From NCBI GenBank assembly GCA_028671895.1, contig CM053796.1, forward strand, positions 33,974,860-34,038,859: a stretch of DNA of 64,000 bases. Reading direction: 5' to 3'. The notes under the pieces were generated by a model. The model saw only the letters and a list, made by a program, of their open reading frames with translations. It had not been told where the DNA came from and did not search any database. The DNA is from Oenanthe sinensis (taxonomy: Eukaryota > Streptophyta > Magnoliopsida > Apiales > Apiaceae). This document shows positions 47,885 to 61,100 of this stretch, one piece after another; within the stretch, counting starts at the first letter, position 1; each line of letters starts with the position of its first letter. The position numbers were made by a program, and so were the translations under genes.

Positions 47885-50630
47885 TTAAAAACAGGAAGGA
47901 AGCAAAAGCCCATGACAAACAAATGCCATCACGATATAAACAATCACCAGCAGCAGAACTATCAGCATAATTCTGCAAGAAAGTAATTAATACATTAATA
48001 GCCGATCTTTTAAACCTAGTATTGAAGACATTATATTAGTTTATCTTGATAAGAGGTGTAAATCTAAAGTGCTTTTCCTCAAGAGATTGGAGCTTGCGCG
48101 AGTAAATTCTAAATAACTTCAAAAAACCACATAAGAAAAGAAGATGTAAAATTTATCTACAATGGCATAATAGAGCCCTTGAACACCATATTATAGTCCT
48201 ACAAGCTGGATCTTTTTCAGCCAATTCGCAAGCAAAAGTCCCAACAACAGAAGTAAGAAGAAAGATGTGTTGGTAGAGAAGTCCAGAGCAAGGCCAACAG
48301 GACTGTTAACCTTGATACAACAATATGATATGACAAAGAAATACATTAAGGATACTTTGATTAATAACATAGACTGGTCTTTTCAAAACAAAAAAAAAAA
48401 ACTTAGACTGGTAGACTAAAATGTCATCACAAGACTTTGAAGATTAGTGAACTCATCCCCAAGACCCTAACCTTAAAGTTTTGGTGGCTTGCTTTTCAGT
48501 GTAAGCACATGTCTTAATGTCTTCTATAATGATGCATAAACTGTCTAACCTGAACTATTTATGTTCTTTGTCCTCAATTTAATGTACCATGTATTCTTAG
48601 TTAAGATATCAAATCCTGACTTCAAATTATTCCAATGATTAGTAAAGCTTAAATCATATAAAAGTATCGCCCAGAGTTGAATCTCCTGCACTACAAAAAG
48701 ACATGATACATGGGCATTTCTTTAAATATCAGTCGTTCATCTTTATAAATTTCATGAAAAATATGTATGTTAGATTAGAATATTACCATACTTACAAAAT
48801 CCATTAAAAACAGTGCTTTGTAATGTATAGTAAAGATATCATGAAGAAATCTATTTAATATTGTAATTTCAAGGTCAGGACATACGTGAGCTTGACGTTT
48901 TTCCACCACACAGTACTTCTGAAACGACGTGTCTGCTTTCTGAAGCGGAAAGTATTTCCTTGCAAATTTTCAGTTTTATCAACCAGCAACTCCAAGCGAT
49001 CACCTCTCTCTAAGACTTTATCAATATTCTCAATCATGACATTCCTTACCTGTTAATGGATCTTTAATTAGACAACTTTCATCTACTTCTAACTACAATT
49101 AAACATTGAACTTTAGAGTGAAAACAAAATAATTAGTTACAAGGATGCTCCCTTGTTTCTCGTTACTTATCCGTACTAAATTCTTGTTTTGCACTAACCT
49201 GGCTCATTTCTCCTTTAAGTCGGTTTATCCTGTCGGCATTGGGATCACTGGAGTAATATTCCATTTGTTGGCTCATCACCCTTGAAAATTCATCATTCAT
49301 GGCATAAGCTTGGGCTGAGAGAACTGCTCGACCATAAGTCCTCACAAATCTTTGGTGAATGTCTTCCAGAAATGCAAAAGGAATACGTCCTGTAGAAGAA
49401 AACAAAACAAAATACAGAGATTATATAGTAGCAAGAAGCAACAGTCAGGTAGAGCAAGCAGATTACGTATCTCGCCTAATCAATAGCATACAGTCTACCA
49501 GTGGCGGATTTCGATATAAACATGAGGGTGATCCCTTTTTTCGATATAATGAATTTTAAAAAATTAATATTTTCCTAATAAAACATAACAAGTTTAGAAG
49601 GAGAATACAAGGTTATTACTATATAGGAATGCAATATCCAGAAGTATTTAGGCTTTGCACCCAGCTGCTAAAATTTATATTATGATATACTTACAATTAA
49701 AATGTGTAGAATTTTTATCTTTTAATATGTTTTATTTCATTAATTTATAATAATATCCTAGATATATCCAATGACATCAATGAAATATAAACTTATAAAT
49801 GAAAAAAACAAGGCTAAGACCACAAAACTCACTACATAGGTCTTTCATTATTTAGATCTTAGAATGATAGAATAAATAAGTTCAAATTAACTTGTTTTCA
49901 ATAAATAACTAATATGATGCATACTATCATAACACTTGTTCAAAGTTCAGAGTGAGCAGCTGCTTATGCTGGCCCTATACTAGCTACGCCCCTGCATTCT
50001 ACCAAGATCCAACAGAAAGAAAGTATATAGAGTCCGCAGATATCAAATAGTTGTTAACTAATGAATCGTAGTAAATTGTAATATGTAATTAATTACTTTG
50101 CAAAGGTAGTGTGTGTATATAAATATAGAATTGACTTCCTCGAAGATCATACATGTTGACTTGCACAACCTTGAAAAACATATCATTTTACAAACTACAT
50201 CTTCAATTTAACAGTGATCTCCTAAAACTTTTTCCTATCGACAAATTCAAACATTTCGCTAAGTAAGCACACATTATTTACATCTAACAAGTAATTCCTC
50301 ATCTACAAATTCAAACCTCAAGTAACAACATCTACCTAACAATTATCAATCATTTGCATCGAAAATAAAACAAAATTACGCAAGAAGAAGATATCGAAAA
50401 ACAGAAAACATACTTCCAGCGTTCTCATCAGCCATACAAAGAACAGTGAGTCCATCAGTCCTCTTAACATGAAAAATATATCGATCCTGCGAATACGACA
50501 CATTCATATCATCATTTCCCGGAGCTTTCTCGAGTATTTGTCGAGCAATTGCGCTTGCGTTGGTAGTCGTGCCGCTAAACTCAGCCAAAACCACAGATCC
50601 TCTGGCCACCAATACATACAGAATCGCCAT
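47885..50630 (-). CDS. VAMP711: VAMP711/712-type longin R-SNARE
   Basis: Four exons join cleanly: 50630-50414 (217 nt), 49389-49199 (191), 49049-48886 (164) and 47972-47885 (88). That is 660 nt and 219 residues. Residues 1-110 form a longin domain (MAILYVLVARGSVVLAEFSG; SYSQDRYIFHVKRTDGLTVL; RIPFAFLEDIHQRFVRTYGR). About 125-185 is the R-SNARE motif (MIENIDKVLERGDRLELLVD then KTENLQGNTFRFRKQTRRFR), with the central arginine of the R-SNARE class. The C-terminal helix IMLIVLLLVIVYIVMAFVCH is the membrane anchor. VAMP71 proteins sit on the vacuole and late endosomes and drive fusion with the vacuole. The close match to the VAMP711/712 branch (not 713/714) rests on the QRFVRTYGRA and VRNVMIENID stretches. 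Phases are 1, 0 and 2, and all introns are GT-AG. Confidence 0.95.
49499..49994. mobile_element. hAT-type MITE in VAMP intron 1
   Basis: The element is 496 bp, starting CAGTGGCGGA and ending TACGCCCCTG. These are inverted repeats matching at 8 of 10 bases, and CAGNGGCG is a usual hAT terminus. Direct flanks CAGTCTAC (49491-49498) and CATTCTAC (49995-50002) match at seven of eight bases, as expected for an aged 8-bp hAT target duplication. The interior is AT-rich with no transposase. Confidence 0.8.
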
Positions 50631-50935
50631 GTATGTATGTATGTATGTATAAACAGATCGGATCAACAAGATTGTATTATAATGAATAGATACATAATAG
50701 AAGAAAAGGAGAGGAGCTAGGGTTTATTGATTGTAAATAATACTAGTAGTTGTACTAGTAGATGATGATGATGATTGATGAGCTAGCTGGTGTTGTGTTG
50801 ACCCATTCATGTATGTATGTATGTATGTATGTTAGTACTTTTTGTGTATGTGGTTGTATGTATGCTTTATGTAATTTTATATATTCATAGTTTCATACAT
50901 TGTGATGTGATTGATATTTTTGCTCGAGGCCGGTA
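50626..50935 (-). promoter_or_regulatory. Leader and proximal promoter of the VAMP711-like gene
   Basis: Right before the ATG (50630, minus strand) is a run of about five ATAC units (plus strand GTATGTATGTAT, 50631-50650), so the leader is repetitive. A second TATG run lies at 50809-50832. Between them is a GAT run (50761-50774). No TATA box is certain. Confidence 0.45.
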
Positions 50936-52150
50936 TCTTTAATTTGAAATTTTCGAAATTATGTTTAAGATATTTAATTTGATTAAAATTTCTTTATTAG
51001 TACTCGTTTTTAAACAATTATTGTTTTTTCGACATGTATATTAAAATTTTGTATTTTGAATAAAAGTTTAGATTTATTGTTTTATTTGATATAAAATTTT
51101 AAATTTAATAATCAGTATGAATTTATTTTTATTGTATTTCTTTTTAATAGTACTGGTATAAAATTTATGTTATTGATCTTAGTTGATCCAGGTAAAGTAT
51201 TTTAGGTAGTTTTGACTGATTCCGATAAAGTTGTAATTGACTGATTTTTCAATATTACTGACGTGAATTGGTTGATTCATTAAATTTAAAATTTATTTTG
51301 GCTGACGTTCATCGTTTAGATTGCACAAAGTCAGTACAATTAGTAGAATTTTTATGCGCAACCCAAAAAACCATTTTTAAATACAAGTGTAAAAAGTTGA
51401 TTGCAATTGTTTGATTCTAGTTTATTTTGTTACAAAATTTTAATTTTTTCATTGTAAAGTTGCAAAAGTGTTTTTTGCAAAGGCCATTCAGAAAAATGTA
51501 CATTTTATAATAGTAAAATTTATAAAAGATTATAACTTTACAAAATAAGTTTCGTATCTTTGATATTTATGAAAAAAATTCTAAAATAAATCATTCCGGC
51601 ACCCACGCCGCATTGCACAAAACATATCATTTGAAAATAACTTCTAGCACCCCACTGCAGATTACTTTAAAAAATAACTTAAACGCTCGAAAGTTGAAAC
51701 ACATAAATGAAACTCGACTTTGCATCTGTCGAGCTTGCCTGTGTGTCAAACAGTCGACTTTTCAGTTACTTGCAAGTTGTAACAGCTTAAAACTGCTTGG
51801 AAAAGCATGTGAGAAGCCCTTTTTTCTTTTCAAATGCACCACCTGGGAAAAGTATGAGCAAAATTGCTCATTCAATTCTTAAAACTTTTCCATCATAATT
51901 TATCTCATTTTTTACGGATCTTGCTTAACACTACTACTAATCCAGGAGAGCGATATATTTACAAGAAGTATTTCTTAAGTATCAACTATCAAGTTAAAGT
52001 ATAAGTATACATGAGATGCTACAAAATCCTATGGCCAATAGCACATATGCTGATAAATTCCTGGTTGGATACAAACTGAACCCACAATGATGATGCAGAG
52101 GGGGAGTAACACATTCTATATGACTAGATATACATATTCTCATTCTATGT
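50936..52150. other. Intergenic spacer between VAMP711 and EREL
   Basis: About 1.2 kb with no coding block I can recognise. It holds the distal promoter of the VAMP gene and the 3'-UTR of the EREL gene (both minus strand). A short plus frame at 51613-51882 has no family features. Confidence 0.45.
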
Positions 52151-55100
52151 TCATTTCTCTATAGACTTGTTTTGTACAATATGCTCCGAGGGCTGTTCAT
52201 CAGCATTAGCATCCGATGCCATGTTTATTTTCAGTGCATAACGCATAACTGAGTTTACCTGTTTTCTTAAATTAGTATTGTCAACAAAGATACTCGTGAG
52301 CAACTCCCGCAGTTCCTGATTTATCGTCTTTGCGCCATCATCAGAAAAGTTATCATTGTCGGTCACAGAAACAGCATCGTCGTCTTTAGCTAATAGCTGC
52401 ACCTGGTTTGGATTTACAAATATGAACATTACCACATATGAGAAGAAATCATGTAATAAACACAAAGCCAAATTAAGAACATACATATTGAATCCAACTT
52501 GCTTGCTGCATTAGTTGTTCAGATAAGAATTAATAAGACTATAAAAAATGATTAAAATTTATTATTAGGGAGTCAAGATAAAAAGATTAAGAAATGAAAA
52601 GAAGAAGAAGAAGAAGATAATTATTTCGTGGTTCGTGGTCGTATATTAAAGATGATCCATTCTTCTTAATGTTTGCTTTCCCAATAAAATAATTGACTCC
52701 TAAAGAGGAGTTTTTCTTTCCAAAAAGGAACTAAGTATTTGTCAATTGAGGAGCCAGAACACAAATTATTCAACATTTGCATTTTTTTTCCCTTTTAAGT
52801 AATTATTACACTTTTAATATTGTTAACACATAGTAAAGATAATTAGAATGATTCCCTGATAATCATTAAAGCAAAAATAAATTTCTAGTGCATTGTTATA
52901 TAATAATTAATGAACTATTCCAATAAAATACGATACTGTAAATAATTCAATTTTTATAGTACATTAAAACACTTCTAAAGTGATATTTGGGACCCTGAAA
53001 AAGTATCACCATAGAGTAGAGGCAATCACATGAGAGGGATTGACAATTTGTTTTCACCAACAGAAATTTAAAGTGTGTTTTCAGCCACTAAATACATAGA
53101 ATATACATAGTTTCTTGGATTTTTAAAGATTAACAGTATAAATAAAAGCTAAAATATTAATAAACCTAAACAATTATACTTATACCTATATTATATATAT
53201 TATTCTACTCTTCATTTAAAATATATTTACTATAATTTACCACCATATAGGTTTCCTTTAAAGCAGATAGTGTACCGGCCCTTTGAGAGTAAGATTAATC
53301 ACATTGTGAGGACTTTTTACTATTATTAGTATTTCTCTATGAAGCAGGGATTCTTCACTTGAAGAATCGCGTACTCGTACGCGGGCAGTGCGGGGGTGCG
53401 TGGGAGTGCAGCAACTGGCGTATCCACGTGTTTCAGCAGAAAAAAATCATGGGGGTGCAGGAGGGGTAGAAATCGTAATTTCCATTGGGTTTAAAACAAA
53501 AAAAGGAACAGGACTTGCATTAAAAACTTGCCCAGTTGAAGACTTTCCCCAAATTAGTTGCCCTAATAGACGAATAGATGGCTAACGACTGCATCGTCGG
53601 ACTCCGTTGGCTGGCGTCTCTAAGACAGGTAACCATCGATTCTCTTCAATCTTCATACATCGATTCACCATATGTGTATGTGTGTGTCAAATCTCTTTGA
53701 ATTCGTATGTTATATTGAGTTGTATATATACAAGTGTGTGTAACTGTGCTGACCCCGATCTGTTTGACTTGTAACCCCGTTTGTCTGCCTCTGCTGTGAA
53801 CAGTGAACTCAAACCACTGTTTCTTTTATAATTTTGTTTTAATTACCTGCTGTTTATTTTTTAATTTATTTATCAAATATTATTTATATATATGTTTTAT
53901 GTATTTGACTATTTGATTTAATTTGAATCCTACTCTTGCTTTTGTTAATTAATTAATTAATTAATTACCTGCTTTTTTTAATTGCCGTATCCCCTGCACC
54001 CAAATCCCCATATTCTTTAATTTTCCGAATTGCCGTATCCCCGCACCACCCCCCCCCCCCCAAAAAAAAACCCACGCTTCATAGGTATTTCTAGTTTCTA
54101 GCATTTTCTATAAAATAGTTGCCATCTGCTTGTTCAATTATTCCTGGCTAATCCCTTCTATACCCTTGTCATGCATTAATTCGCAGTTAACTATCCTTAA
54201 AATTCAGGTCATGTTACTTACAAATTATACCAGGAAGATGCCAAATTATACCTAGAGACAAGCATAGTATCCAACCAAATCTCATTAGCCACTCTAATTT
54301 ATAAAGTAACTTACAAGTAGCCAGATATAGTCTTGTGTGTGAAGCCTAAATATCTAGATTACTTCATCTTTATATAGGATAATAGGAATAACAAACACCA
54401 AAAGAAAATTTACTACAAAGTTTCGGTAATATAAACCAGTGTTCTGAAAATCAGCTTATGCAGACAACCAACCGGCGCCTAGGCTGGCGGGTGGAGTCAA
54501 GATGCATTGTTTATGTAATTCACACCGGTAGGCTTATTCTTGGGAAAAATCGAAAATTTGCCCCCAAGAATATAGAAAAATATGTAAAGAAATTATAGCA
54601 ACTAAATTTGAGTTTGCTAAACATATATATGTTTATGCTATTACCATACACTTATGTTTGTCAGGTATCAGTAATTGAGCCATTATTTGTATTGATTATA
54701 TATATATTACACTCGATGATTCCCGATTTAGAATGTACCCTGACCACCTATACCATATAACAATTTTTAGAACCTTGAATGCAGCTATTACGATTTCCAA
54801 CATAAACTATGACAGAGATGCCCTAAACCAGAGTAATATACAGGAGAGAGGACAGAAAACTACCTCGGAAAGAAGGAGACTGATGAGATTGTCAGATGTT
54901 TGGAGGTCAAAGGCAGCTGTCGATGATGAAGGATTTATGACTAGCTTATCTTCATCCACCAAGTTAATGTTGCACTCTTGAAGCCTACCATGAAGAAATT
55001 CACATTGATGTAGCAACTTCTGCATAGCAGTATTTGCATACTTGTTGTTTTGTTTTTCCTGTTGAAGGAGTTTCTGGAAAACGAACAAACAGATTTTTCA

Positions 55101-58100
55101 ATTAGGAAAAATGAGATCTCAACAAATCTTACAGAAAGCTGTTTCAATGATGCAATACTGGCAGCACAATCGACCAAGGTGAATTAAACAGGTAAATATT
55201 TAAGTTCTCTTTTCAAAGAAAAGAATATATAGAATGATCATCACATATAGAGTCGGATGCATTCAAATTGTGACCTTTATAATTAGTCATTGCATGTTAA
55301 GAAAAGAGATGCTTAACCTTGTAAATTCTGAGTCCTTATATACGTAAGAAACATATGCATACATTAAGAGTATCAGTTTTTAGATATGATTATGTTATTG
55401 TATTTCCTATGCTAAAGAAATAAACTACCTCAGCCTCAGATTTTTCCTTATTCGCCTCACTGAGCTGCTGCTTGTATTCTGCTTGTGAACTTCGTAGAGA
55501 TTTAATCTCTTTTACAAGAACTTTAATATCTGCTTTTGAATTTGTTTCCAACTCCCGATGCTGCTTTTGTAATTCAACAAGTTGTTGTTTAGTAGCATCC
55601 AACTCTCGCAACATATCGTTCCCTCGAATAGTGTCATCCTTCTCTGACTCCGAGTCGGCCTTGTCACCCTGGAAATGTTTTACATTAAAATCATGAGATT
55701 AAGTGCTGTATTTAACCAAGAATATATATAAATCGGGAAGGAGAGGTGCATAGAAGGTAACCTGTCGGGAATTCAACTTCATTTCCATTTCGAATGACTT
55801 TCGCCTGAGTTCCTCCATATCCCACTGCATTTGGGTGAGTCTTTCCTTTTCAACTAAAATAGCTTGTTGAAGATTTTCTCTACTTCTTTGTTTAGTAGTT
55901 TCAAGTTCTGCTTCCAAATCTTTGACCTATTCAGTTAGTAAAGCTAAGTCACATTACTTTTGTAGTTTGTCAAATATTATGGTCTACAGGCAGGAGTTTG
56001 ACATAATATGATGTTACGGATTAAAAAAAAATATGATACTAGATAGCTCACTTATTGTAAAACAGACCATGTTCTCTCTCATAAGCCTATCTGTAAATAT
56101 ATATATCCATGCCAACTAATCTATAACAAGAACCAGCAATCACATATCAGCCTACTACGACATTAAGATGAAAGTAAAGCCTGAAAATATAATAATTGAC
56201 GGGATAAAATGTTACATTTGAAGTATGCTTCATTAAGTATTTGATATAAAGCAGATACTGAGCATAGTCATTTTCATAACACACTTTATGAATGTCTCTA
56301 ACTAGGACCTCGTTCAATGTAGACATTCCGATTTTTAGGTATCTAGAAAATCCGCACGAAAACAAAAATGTCTTAATTAGGGTGGTGTCCTTTCAGTTTC
56401 ATGGATTTTAGGCCGAAGGCCTTGCTAAATTATGGAGTTGCCATTGGCAAACCTTTGTAAATTTAACTATCATCGAAATGATCGTGCAGTTTAGATCATG
56501 GGATTACAACCCAGTGAAAGGGAATAGAAATGAGATTCTAACACATTTTTTTTAAATAAATCTTATCCCAATGGCCCTGATAATCGTTTTATAGTTTCGG
56601 CCCACTAGTTACATTTCACGCATCATTTCTCTGATACCCGCCGAAAATATAACTAATTTTTTAGAAAAAGAATCACCCCCCCCCCCCCCTTAAAAAAATA
56701 TAGCCTCCTTCCCAAGTTCATACACTGTAGCAGACTAGCAGTGACTCCACCAGTTCACCTAATGGATGCGCAACTTAAGCCTTTCCTACACCCTTCTAGC
56801 AGGATGAAGTCCAGAAAAGGTAACTAGGAGTGAAAATGTCATCAGAAGATAGAACGAACCAACAGCAAAATTCGGATGTCGTGTCTTCTACAGATTCCGG
56901 AACGCATGGAACAAATTTACTTTGAACTAAGAAAGAGAAGTGCTGATAATTTACAGAGAGCTCTTATAAGAAGGGTATTTGGTCGGGAGTTATTCTCCCA
57001 AATAAGTGCTTATTTGGGACAAAAAGTGACCTGTGTGGAGGTACTTTTTTTCTAAAATAAACATTAATTATGGGATAAAATACTCCCCCTCAAACACCTC
57101 AGGGCCATAAAAAGCAAGTTCTAAGTACATTTATTTTGCTTATAGCATTCTAAGAAACAACTAAAAAGAAGAGATCCTATACAGGCACCTGAACATCTCC
57201 AACCTTCTTTGTACAAAAGAGATCGTGTTTATACCTATTTTTTCCCTTTCTATTTTTTTGAATCATGATTCATGACAGAAAATATAGTGACTTCATCTTG
57301 TAGTGTCCAATCCTTGACTGAACTTATTTTGATAATCTCCATATCACAATTTGAAGTTAATGCATATGAAATCTTCAGCGTCAAATACCAACTTGAAACA
57401 AACTTTCTGTTCATATTGCAAATCTAGAGAGATTTGTCTGAAGCAACAAGTACCATTCATGGAGCAATCTATTAAGTGGAAAAACACAACTGCTCCAAGG
57501 GAATCTACGCAGTCTTATACTTCAGCACATTTCTTCAGTGCAGGGACAAAACTTCCAAAAGCATACCAATTGCTAAGCACATTATATATAAACTATTGGT
57601 CAAACCACATGCCATCTAAAATAAGTGAGCTTGCCCTATTACCCTTCTACCTGAAATTCAGAGATTGGATATCATCTCTTACTCCAAGAAGAAAAGAAAT
57701 TAGCAGTCTCCTACACGTATACAGTTTCGTAGCAATTGGTCAAGAAGAACCTGGTAAATAGGCATAAAGTTCCTAATCTGAGATAATAAGATTCCTACAG
57801 TGAAAAGTTAAACAAACAAACATCAGTCATCCAGATAAAACTCAAACTCTCAAGCCCATTGACGCGGCATATGCCATAAATGGAAATGCAACTTTTGAAT
57901 CCTTATCTCTCTAAGCTACACTGCTACAGAGCCTTCCTTCGACGGTCTTACACTCTTACTTATGTAATAGTCCCCATGACCAAGAGAAGCAAAGTGGAGT
58001 CCAAAAAGAGCTTATGTGAGGCTTAATATTGATATATGAAGTATCATAGGGTTTTCACTAACATTTGATACACTTCCATGGTTCCACCAGTTATTCACTA

Positions 58101-61100
58101 CCAAAGCCTTCCTTCGACGGTCTTACACTCTTACTTATGTAATAGTCCCCATGACCAAGAGAAGCAAAGTGGAGTCCAAAAAGAGCTTATGTGAGGCTTA
58201 ATATTGATATATGAAGTATCACAGGGTTTTCACTAACATTTGATACACTTCCATGGTTCCACCAGTTATTCACTACCAAAAGAATGCTTCATTTGTTAAT
58301 TTTGCAAAAGCTATTAAACCTGATTACCATAATTGTCTTAATATTCGCAAAGAATCTTCATAATAACCGGTGATGCGTGCAATTTTACAATGCTGTTCAT
58401 GGCAATGTCGCCTAAACACAAGTATTCACTTTTTCAATTCTACATCCAAATAAATTATAAAGCCCAGAAGCACAACTTGAAGCGATAAATACAAATAAAT
58501 CATTGACATTCCACTCAATTTTTGTAATCTCAGAATATCTTAATTTATCAAAAGAAAAAGTGATGAATAACATATCATAGAGCTGTTTCGGGAGGGAGGC
58601 AAATAGTGGGTGAAAAATACTTTCTTCCATTCTTTCAGCGGTATTATAATATGTAGCTTGTTGACAATTAGATACTGCTACAAAACTAATAAAAAACCAT
58701 TCATGTTCCATATAAAAAATTCATTGACTGGTAAGATGATTTTGAATATATGGGGAAAAACATACGGAAGAGAAATGATGATCAAGTCTAACACACCTTT
58801 CTCGTTAGGTAATCTTTCACTGCTACTTCTTGGTTTAACCTTGATATCAGATCCTCAAAGTCCGTTTTTGCAGTTACTAGTCTCCTCTGCATGGTAATGA
58901 GGGCCCTGTTCATATTCTGCCGATGATCCAGTGGAAGCATTAATTTTACATCACTAGGAAACTGTAATTCCACGTCATTTTCCATGTTGTGCGAGACTCC
59001 AGAACCTCTAGGGAGGTCAGGGGAGCCATCTTCCAAGGTATTAGGGCCTGAGTTTGATGATATACTACCTTTTAAGGAGCTAACATCACTTCCAATACTC
59101 TCACTTGAGAAATTTCTAGCATGGTGAAAAGCCTTATTATAATGCTCTGGGTGAGCCACATGTTCCATGGTATCCACTCCAATATAAGCACTTTTAGAAG
59201 CATTTCCATTGTTCATATTAGTATTAACAACTTTAACCTTTACTGCATTTCCTTTATTCCTAGGAAGACCTTTCAGCTGATCCAGGATAGCTTGTCCCAT
59301 AAACAACCCGTCATCTATATTAGACATACCATACTTCATGAGCCTTTCTATTGGGTCAGTCAAATCTTCATCCAAAGACAGCTCTTCTATATTAACTTCA
59401 GAACTATAATCTTTCCCCAGGCTTGATGTGCCAATCTCAGATGCCTCGTAAGCAGTATCACTACCATAGTCAGATGTGAAAGATGCACTAGCAATGGATT
59501 GAATCGAGCTGTAATCTGGCTGAGCTGATTGCATAGGGTCGTTCACAGACAGGTTTGGATTTCCACTGTTCTGTTTTTCATCTTGAAATGCTGACCAAAA
59601 AACAAAACTGATTAATAAAATCTCATTCGTCGAACTAATTATGCATTAATTTCATTATAATCTTCAAATAACATTGCAGCAAGAGGACACATACAAGACC
59701 TAGCTGCAGCTTCTAGTTCAAGGAAGGATGCCACAACTACACTCCTCGATATATCAATATCCGATAACAGCTTTTCCATCCATGCCTCCAAGGAGCAACG
59801 TCGCTGCAACATATTCAAATTCTTGAGATTAAAAGAATAAATAGTGCTATAATTTCTAATTCCTGTTGATCCCCACTTCATGTACTCTAAGATTGAGTGA
59901 CAGTTTTCTGAGGTGATTGACAAAATACCTCTTCCAACAGTGCTTTACTTCTTATCCGCAGTAACCCCTTTGGTGGAGCTGGTGGCAGATGTTTTCTGGG
60001 AAATGCCTTTTTAAGCTGTAAAAATAAAAATTAGTCACAATATTCTTAGTCTTACTATGTCAGTGTCTGAAGATGACCAATGCCCACTAATTTTCCACAA
60101 CAAACATAATCCTCTTCTAATATATAACAGGATAATACTTACTGCAGCTAACAACTTCATGAAATCATTAAATCTTCTTAATACTCCTCGCAGAGTCGTA
60201 ACTCCTTGGGGTGATTGTATGCCCACCTGAACTCTGTAGAACTGTCCACTGCAAATGTTAATTAAACATACAGAAAGTTGAAACAGTGATAGAATAAATT
60301 AACATCAAAATTCCAGATAACAGGCTAGCTGACATAACAGTTCAATCAGTCGTAAAGAACATATTGGTGGACCAATATCTTATTATGGCACTAGATCCCA
60401 ACCCAGCCCCGCCCCTACCCTTAAATCCTGAATCAGGGAAAAGAAGAATTAATAAATATACACATAAAAATTCCAAGAGATGCAATATTATATTGTAAAA
60501 TAAATAAAAGGTGACTAGCCATCTCAACAAAATTTCCATGGCCCATGATGATAATTATGGTTTCATGCATATCTGTGTTGTTGAATGTTTGGAAAAAGGT
60601 AAAACAGTTGCAAGCCTCCAATAATAAATAATGTTCCAATAAACTTAAAGTGTATAGCTCCACCAATTTGCAACATATGTTTTTTGATCTGCTCAATAAT
60701 ATACTTTTAATGATTAACTAAATATTCAAAAATGGCAGAATAAAGTACAATGAAAATCTTTAGTTGTATTTCAATATAATAATAAGATATTCCCCATTTC
60801 AATAAAGTACACTGTTTCACTACTACACAAAACAGAATTGACTATGGTTTGCTTGCTGCCAATAATTTACTACACAAACGAAGAAGAAAACTGAATCAGT
60901 CATCTGATTTAATCTAGTTTTAACAAATTAAAGCTTCTGGTTATCAGCAATCCGAAAAAGCAAAGCATTTGCTGACTAATCAATCACTACAAGAAACAGA
61001 GAGCAAGATGATCATCTATATCTTTTAAGTAATTACGTGACTAACTGTGCCAAGTCCCAAATGTTAGCATAAAAACATCTAACCCTCTGCATAGATAAAT

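Noticed and set aside
57351..57761. 136-residue plus frame inside EREL intron 6
   Set aside because: No conserved motif, antisense in an intron, and a composition like intronic DNA. It is probably a chance open frame.
59690..59703. Nearer splice donor AG/GTCTTG at the end of EREL exon 5
   Set aside because: Using it shifts exon 6 into a frame with an early stop. The GTATGT donor five bases on keeps the family sequence AAARSSFQD.
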